DNA of 10,561 bases from JBOHNM01 sp050730675. GTDB taxonomy: Bacteria; Planctomycetota; Phycisphaerae; Phycisphaerales; UBA1924. The stretch is from assembly GCA_050730675.1 (NCBI GenBank), contig JBOHNM010000144.1:1-10561 (forward strand), written 5' to 3'. The notes beneath the pieces are model-generated. The model saw only the letters and a list, made by a program, of their open reading frames with translations. It ran no database searches and had not been told where the DNA came from. Of the stretch, positions 5,645-10,561 are shown one piece after another. The number at the start of each line of letters is the position of its first letter. Position 1 is the first letter of the stretch. The translations under genes and the position numbers were made by a program.

Positions 5645-6214
5645 ATGCCCGATCCGACGCGTGCGTCCGAGAACGACCCCATCCGCCCCGCGCCGCTCAC
5701 GCAGAGCCTCCACGCGCCGTGGCGCCTGGCGTACCTCGAGACCCTCACCCCGGCCGCCGCGGCGGCGAAGAAAACCACCACCGGTTCGTTCCTGCGCGAC
5801 TACTGGCTGAATCCCGCCGGCGACATCGCCAACCACGTCGTCCTCCGCACCGATGCTGGGATGATCCTCCTCAACGCCTTCCCGTACGCCAACGGCCACC
5901 TGCTGGTTGCGTTGGGCGAAGCGCGTTCGCGGCTGGGGGATTACAGCGCCGAGCAGCGTGCGGCGCTCTGGCAGTTGACCGACCGCGCCGCGGAACTCAT
6001 GGACCGGGCGCTCAACCCGCACGGCGTCAACATCGGTGTGAATCAGGGGGCCGCGGCGGGCGCGGGTGTGCCGACGCACCTGCACGTGCACCTGGTGCCG
6101 CGCTGGTCGGGGGATGTGAACTTCATGACGACGATCTCGCGTGTCCGGATTCTGCCGGCTTCGCTCGATCACATGGCGGCGCGGTACCGGAAGATGCTGG
6201 AAGAGCACCCTTGA
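5645..6214 (+). CDS. HIT-family nucleotide hydrolase/phosphorylase
   Basis: A 189-residue histidine-triad protein. The triad is H145-L-H147-V-H149-L-V-P-R-W, preceded by the stretch G-A-G-V-P-T and followed by S-G-D-V-N-F-M. The flanking pattern (AGAG-P-x-HLHxHxVPRW-GDxNF) is that of the diadenosine-tetraphosphate phosphorylase-like branch, which includes the mycobacterial Ap4A phosphorylase. Upstream, N77-A-F-P-Y-A-N-G-H85 is the conserved substrate pocket strand, and W26...D52-Y-W near the N-terminus fits this branch too. It probably cleaves dinucleoside polyphosphates or nucleoside phosphoramidates in the cytoplasm; the exact substrate is not decided by sequence. The ATG at 5645 is chosen because the conserved part begins near residue 20; the frame is open back to 5168, but that part runs antisense to the CBS gene. 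A leaderless-type -10 lies just upstream. Confidence 0.88.
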   Translation: MPDPTRASENDPIRPAPLTQSLHAPWRLAYLETLTPAAAAAKKTTTGSFLRDYWLNPAGDIANHVVLRTDAGMILLNAFPYANGHLLVALGEARSRLGDYSAEQRAALWQLTDRAAELMDRALNPHGVNIGVNQGAAAGAGVPTHLHVHLVPRWSGDVNFMTTISRVRILPASLDHMAARYRKMLEEHP

Positions 6215-6247
6215 TCGTCTTCCATTTTCGTTGTCTTGTTATCCGCG

Positions 6248-6631
6248 TCAGGCCGCGGCGAGAGCGCGGTCGAGGCGGATGCCGACGCTGTAGTGGTCGC
6301 TGGCGGCGCCGCAGCGCACGACGGTGCCGGTGCGGGTGGGAACGTTGACGCCGGGGGCGGTGAGCTTGACGCGCATCCCCGGGACGAGCTCGTTGCGGCA
6401 GGTCGCGCCGAGGCCGGTGAGGCTCTTGTCCACCACTTCCATCCGCGTGACGCCCATGCGGTCGTCGTCGGAGAAGACCGCTGTCACCACTTCTGTGCAT
6501 TCGTTGCGGGCCCAGCCGCGCCGCTCGATCCGGAGCTGATCGGTGTTCAGGAACGGAGTTCCGGGTGCTCCCAACGTTTGGCGATGCTGGCTCATGCTCG
6601 GGTCCCCATGCAGACGTCCGATATGAGCCAT
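6248..6631 (-). CDS. PilZ-domain protein, c-di-GMP-binding motifs present
   Basis: A 127-residue protein that is essentially one PilZ domain. The two c-di-GMP motifs are visible: R38-G-W-A-R42 (RxxxR) and D68-K-S-L-T-G73 (DxSxxG), followed by barrel strands (M-R-V-K-L at 86-90, T-G-T-V-V-R-C at 101-107, Y-S-V-G-I-R-L at 114-120). It should bind cyclic di-GMP and pass the signal to an unknown partner, for example in motility, adhesion or polysaccharide export. The start is uncertain. The ATG at 6631 has a CACGAT hexamer ending six bases upstream; the ATG at 6595 has a GGGGA eight bases upstream and would remove 12 residues outside the domain. It follows DAHP synthase by 59 bases on the same strand, and converges with the HIT gene across 33 bases without a clear terminator. 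Confidence 0.8.
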   Translation of the reverse strand: MAHIGRLHGDPSMSQHRQTLGAPGTPFLNTDQLRIERRGWARNECTEVVTAVFSDDDRMGVTRMEVVDKSLTGLGATCRNELVPGMRVKLTAPGVNVPTRTGTVVRCGAASDHYSVGIRLDRALAAA

Positions 6632-6637
6632 CGGCTG

Positions 6638-6643
6638 ATCGTG
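6638..6643 (-). promoter_or_regulatory. Weak -10-like hexamer CACGAT before the PilZ gene
   Basis: CACGAT on the minus strand ends six bases before the ATG at 6631, the same placement as the stronger TAnnnT hexamers of other genes here but with C at position 1. It is a weak candidate. Confidence 0.25.
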
Positions 6644-6690
6644 AGGGCGACTTCACTCTGGCTTGAGGAGTTCTGTGCTAGGCGCAAGTT

Positions 6691-8068
<1,378 letters not shown>

Positions 8069-8088
<20 letters not shown>

Positions 8089-9280
8089 CGGCGGCTCCAG
8101 ACGGGCGGGATGTTATCGACCATCCGGCACCCCGCCCCAAGGCCGCGTTCCGCAAGCGGGCCGCTTCGGCGTTGAGGGCCCAGAAACTCTCGACCGATCC
8201 CGTGAATGAGCGATCGGCCATGTGTGCGGCCGCGGCTCGGCCCATTGCTTGGCGCCGCGGGTGGTCTTGAGCCAAATCGAGCATTGCGGCCGCCCACGCG
8301 CGTTCGTCGTTTGCGGACAGCACGATTCCTGTCTCGCCGTCGCGAACGAGTTCCTGTGGGCCGCCGCGGTTGCTGACGAGCGCGGGCAGGCCGCTTGCCT
8401 GCGCTTCCATGACGACCTGACCGAGCGTGTCGGTCGCGGAGGGGAAGACGAAGACGTCGCCATCGGCGTACTCGCGCGCGAGTTCTTCGCCGAAGCGGTA
8501 GCCGAGCAGGCGCGAGCGCGTGCGGGCGAGCTCGCGCGCCAACCTCGGCCGCGCGGGGCCGTCGCCCACGATCACCAGCTCGGCGGCGATGCCGGCGCCA
8601 TCCAACCGCGGCTGCGCCGCGCGCCATGCCGCGGCGAGCAGGCCAACACCTTTCTCCTCGCTGACACGTCCCACATAAATGAACCGTACCAACTTGTCGT
8701 CTGCGGCTCGCGTCCGACGCGCCGCGGAGAAGAGCCCGAGGTCCACGCCCGCCTGGAGCACCGCCGCCCGTTCGCGGGCGATGCCGACCTCGGCGACGCG
8801 GTCGATGTACGATGCCGAACGGACGAGCACGCGGTCGAAGGGGCCGTAGAACCATTTCATGGCGGCGCCCGCGCCGCGGCCGAGCATTCCACTTCCTGTG
8901 AGCCGACCGACATAGGCGGGGAAGTCGGTGTGATAAGTCCCCACCAGCGCTGCGCCCAGCCGCTGCGCGATGCCGCGTCCTGCCACGCCCACCGGCCCGG
9001 GCGTCGAGACGTGGACGACGTCCGGGGCAAAGTCCGCGACGCGGCGGAGCATTTCTCCTCGGCGCGGCCAGACCACTTCCAGTTCGGGGTATTTCGGCAG
9101 GCGTGCCGCGGCACGGGCGGGCACGTTGACGATGTTCGGCAGAGACGGCACGGTGCGGCGCGTGCTGGTGACGACCAGCAGCTGCGTCCCCGTGCGCTGG
9201 GCGTCAGCGGCAATCGCCCCGATGAACCGTGCGACGCCGTTGACGTCGCCGAGGGTGTCGGTGAAGAGGGCCATCCGCAT
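8069..9280 (-). CDS. Family 4 glycosyltransferase (GT-B fold)
   Basis: A 403-residue GT4 enzyme. The N-terminal Rossmann half starts M-R-M-A-L-F-T-D-T-L-G-D-V-N-G-V-A-R (acceptor side, with the G-x-N-G-V loop) and contains T-Y-H117-T-D-F-P at 115-121. The donor-binding half starts at about residue 198 with R-F-I-Y-V-G-R-V-S-E-E-K-G, continues with L-V-I-V-G-D-G-P, and ends with F-P-S-A-T-D284-T-L-G-Q-V-V-M-E292-A. The usual EX7E motif thus has Asp at its first position, as in related mannosyl and sulfoquinovosyl transferases with 'TDTFG'. It transfers a sugar from a nucleotide donor to a lipid or glycan; donor and acceptor cannot be read from the sequence. The ATG at 9280 begins the first strand; a TATCCT hexamer ends six bases upstream and no Shine-Dalgarno site exists. 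The last residues overlap the DAHP synthase start. Confidence 0.9.
8095..8098 (-). promoter_or_regulatory. Shine-Dalgarno GGAG that supports the GTG start of DAHP synthase
   Basis: GGAG on the minus strand lies six bases before the GTG at 8088, inside the coding end of the glycosyltransferase gene. Confidence 0.6.
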
Positions 9281-9286
9281 GGCGCG

Positions 9287-9292
9287 AGGATA
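9287..9292 (-). promoter_or_regulatory. -10-like hexamer TATCCT, leaderless start of the glycosyltransferase gene
   Basis: TATCCT on the minus strand ends exactly six bases before the ATG at 9280. A poor -35 match, TGGGAA (9310-9315), lies 17 bases upstream. No ribosome-binding site is present. Confidence 0.5.
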
Positions 9293-9315
9293 GTGCCGCG
9301 GGTTTCCCGTTCCCA

Positions 9316-9349
9316 CGCTCCACCAATGCACGCATTGGCCGCTCCACCA
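9316..9349. promoter_or_regulatory. Operator candidate: 16-bp palindrome between 10-bp direct repeats
   Basis: CCAATGC (9323-9329), two bases, then GCATTGG (9332-9338) form a perfect inverted repeat. The 10-mer CGCTCCACCA occurs at 9316-9325 and again at 9340-9349, exactly 24 bases apart, on both sides of it. The site lies in the 173-bp gap between the divergent glycosyltransferase and AhpD-like genes, directly upstream of the putative -35 of the former. It looks like a binding site for a dimeric regulator; which gene it controls is unknown. Confidence 0.45.
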
Positions 9350-9442
9350 CGCACCTGCGGGTGACCGCGTGAATCCTCGGTCCGACTTCATGCCTCCAAC
9401 TGCCTGTCGCCGTACCGCGGTCCGTCACCGCCCAACGCCAAC

Positions 9443-9447
9443 AGGAG
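9443..9447 (+). promoter_or_regulatory. Shine-Dalgarno AGGAG of the AhpD-like gene
   Basis: AGGAG six bases before the ATG at 9454 confirms the start. Confidence 0.7.
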
Positions 9448-9453
9448 TCTCGC

Positions 9454-9987
9454 ATGGCACGCCTCCCGCTCATCGATCCCGCCAACACCACCGGCCACAA
9501 CAGAGAGATCTTCGACGGTGTCCTCAAGAGCAAGCGTTTCAACATGTTCAAGGCCCTGGCCAACTCCCCGATCGGCCTGGACCTGTTCCTCGGCCCAGCC
9601 GCCACGCTCGCCAAGGGCACGCTCACCGAGGCCGAGCGCGAGGCGATTGAACTGACGACGGCCCATGCCAATGGCTGCGACTATTGCCAGGCCGCGCACA
9701 CAGCCATCGGCCGCCACGCGGGCCTGTCGGTGGAGCAAACCATCGGTGCTCGGCGCGGGGTGATCGCCGACAACCCGCGGCTGGATGCGCTGGTTCGCTT
9801 CGTCGCCGCGGTGCAGGAAAAGCGGGGCAATATCTCCGATGCCGACTTCGCGGCGTTCCGCGCGGGCGGATTCAGCGACACCCAGATGATCGAGGTGCTG
9901 GGCGTCATGGCGCTGGCGACGTTCACCAACTTCTTCAATATCGCCAACGCGACGCCGCTGGACCTGCCCGCCGCGCCGAAGATGTGA
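9454..9987 (+). CDS. Carboxymuconolactone decarboxylase family protein, AhpD-like
   Basis: A 177-residue all-helical protein of the carboxymuconolactone decarboxylase/AhpD family. The AhpD-type active site is complete: E66-L-T-T-A-H-A-N-G-C75-D-Y-C78-Q-A-A-H82, where the two cysteines form a redox disulfide and the histidine and glutamate relay protons. This argues for a thiol peroxidase or disulfide-reductase activity in oxidative-stress defence rather than the decarboxylase reaction that names the family. The N-terminus resembles the common 'peroxidase-related' subgroup, and the length is normal for it. The ATG has a good AGGAG site, and a strong terminator follows 31 bases after the stop, so it is a single-gene unit. 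No OxyR or other regulator gene is visible beside it; a palindrome 115 bases upstream may be an operator. Confidence 0.9.
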   Translation: MARLPLIDPANTTGHNREIFDGVLKSKRFNMFKALANSPIGLDLFLGPAATLAKGTLTEAEREAIELTTAHANGCDYCQAAHTAIGRHAGLSVEQTIGARRGVIADNPRLDALVRFVAAVQEKRGNISDADFAAFRAGGFSDTQMIEVLGVMALATFTNFFNIANATPLDLPAAPKM

Positions 9988-10007
9988 ACTCGCACCGCTG
10001 CGCGGTC

Positions 10008-10054
10008 CAAAAAAGATCGCCCCGCGACGTGGAGGCAAGACGTCGCGGGGCTTT
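10008..10054 (+). terminator. Strong intrinsic terminator after the AhpD-like gene
   Basis: GCCCCGCGACGT (10019-10030) and ACGTCGCGGGGC (10040-10051) form a perfect 12-bp stem with a 9-base loop, followed by TTT. A run of six A precedes the stem, so on the opposite strand it would be followed by six T and could terminate that direction as well. It ends the AhpD-like transcript and insulates coaD downstream. Confidence 0.85.
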
Positions 10055-10211
10055 CGCAGGGGGCTTGGGTTGTCGCCGCTCGCTTGCGCGCCCGCGGCCA
10101 CCTCAACAATCACATCCACACACCGGCGGGGCCACCGCTGTGGAACGGCGCGCGTGAAGGGGTTCCGACCCTGCGGCACCTTTCACCCCCATAACAGGCC
10201 GCGTGGCGGGC
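10055..10211. other. Intergenic stretch before coaD, nothing recognisable
   Basis: About 157 bases between the terminator and the coaD promoter region. I see no reading frame of coding character, no RNA gene and no repeat here. Confidence 0.5.
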
Positions 10212-10230
10212 GGGCCGATAAGATCGGCCC
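10212..10230. promoter_or_regulatory. Perfect 8-bp inverted repeat over the coaD -10 hexamer
   Basis: GGGCCGAT (10212-10219), AAG, then ATCGGCCC (10223-10230) form a perfect palindrome that ends two bases before the coaD ATG. It contains TAAGAT (10219-10224), a -10-like hexamer ending eight bases before the start codon. No ribosome-binding site is seen. It could be an operator covering the core promoter; if transcription starts further upstream, it would be an RNA hairpin next to the start codon. Confidence 0.45.
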
Positions 10231-10232
10231 CT

Positions 10233-10561
10233 ATGGGCACCGCCGGCACATCCACCACTGCGACCCGGCCGGCCCAGCGCCACCTGGCCATCTTCCCCGG
10301 CTCGTTTGACCCCGTGACCAACGGCCACCTCGACGTCATCCGGCGCGGGCGGCGGCTGTTCGACGAGGTCGTCGTGGCCGTCGGGCGCAACCCGGGCAAG
10401 GACGAGCTGTTCAGCCTGAAGGAGCGCGTGGAGATGATCGCCACGCTGATCGCGGAGGTGGTGAAGCAGGAGCCCGACGCGGCGCCGGTGCGCGTGGAGT
10501 CGTTCACCGGCCTGACGGTGGACTTTGCCCGCAAGGTCCACGCTTCCGTGCTCTTGCGCGA
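10233..10561 (+). CDS. coaD: Phosphopantetheine adenylyltransferase, 3' end cut by the window
   Basis: The first 109 codons of coaD are present. The enzyme transfers AMP from ATP to 4'-phosphopantetheine to give dephospho-CoA, the penultimate step of coenzyme A synthesis, in the cytoplasm. The nucleotidyltransferase signature F21-P-G-S-F-D-P-V-T-N-G-H32 holds the ATP-binding (T/H)xGH element; N-P-G-K, F-S-L-K-E-R-V and F-T-G-L-T-V-D-F-A follow in the family order. The reading stops just where the next conserved segment is expected. Full-length family members are about 160 residues, so roughly 60 are missing. Odd: about 16 residues (M-G-T-A-G-T-S-T-T-A...) precede the usual start of the first strand, and no closer in-frame ATG exists. 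There is no Shine-Dalgarno site; a TAAGAT hexamer inside a palindrome lies directly upstream. Confidence 0.93.
   Translation, partial: MGTAGTSTTATRPAQRHLAIFPGSFDPVTNGHLDVIRRGRRLFDEVVVAVGRNPGKDELFSLKERVEMIATLIAEVVKQEPDAAPVRVESFTGLTVDFARKVHASVLLR

Noticed and set aside
6215..6247. Possible terminator between the convergent HIT and PilZ genes
   Set aside because: The 33-base gap is relatively T-rich, but no stem of useful length can be formed.
8222..9364. Plus-strand open frame opposite the glycosyltransferase
   Set aside because: It is antisense to a clear GT4 enzyme and has no recognisable features.

Overview
The window is GC-rich bacterial chromosome, most likely from a planctomycete, probably of the Phycisphaerae type. 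Three things point there: two membrane proteins carry a 'CxxCGYDL...CPEC' zinc ribbon that is very common in that group; 3-deoxy-7-phosphoheptulonate synthase is of class II; and ribosome-binding sites are used by only part of the genes. The lineage is an inference from protein style, since no rRNA is present. I see no tRNA, rRNA, CRISPR array, transposase or phage gene, and no gene-free stretch longer than 300 bases.

Layout. Bases 1-622 hold a minus-strand membrane protein with a C-terminal zinc ribbon. A short degenerate tandem repeat (about 661-732) lies between it and the next gene. Bases 746-2558 hold three minus-strand genes in the order Cys-rich exported protein, HMA-domain lipoprotein, outer-membrane beta-barrel protein; they look like a small envelope metal-handling cassette. 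Divergent from it is a polytopic membrane protein with an N-terminal zinc ribbon (2593-3432), which converges on a leucyl aminopeptidase (pepA, 3455-4957, minus). A two-CBS-domain protein (5105-5542, minus) is divergent from a HIT-family nucleotide hydrolase/phosphorylase (5645-6214, plus). A PilZ protein with both c-di-GMP-binding motifs (6248-6631, minus) follows class II DAHP synthase (6691-8088, minus, GTG start). The latter overlaps by 20 bases the end of a family 4 glycosyltransferase (8069-9280, minus). Divergent from the glycosyltransferase is an AhpD-like carboxymuconolactone decarboxylase family protein (9454-9987, plus), closed by a strong intrinsic terminator. The window ends inside coaD (10233 onward), a coenzyme A biosynthesis gene.

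Aside from the metal cassette and the glycosyltransferase/DAHP synthase pair, the genes are ordinary housekeeping or signalling genes with no obvious common pathway. The most striking signal is not a gene. Six genes have a clean Shine-Dalgarno site, while five others lack one and instead have a TAnnnT hexamer ending 5-8 bases before the ATG, as expected for leaderless mRNAs. Two palindromic operator candidates stand out: one flanked by 10-bp direct repeats between the glycosyltransferase and the AhpD-like gene, and one covering the putative -10 of coaD.
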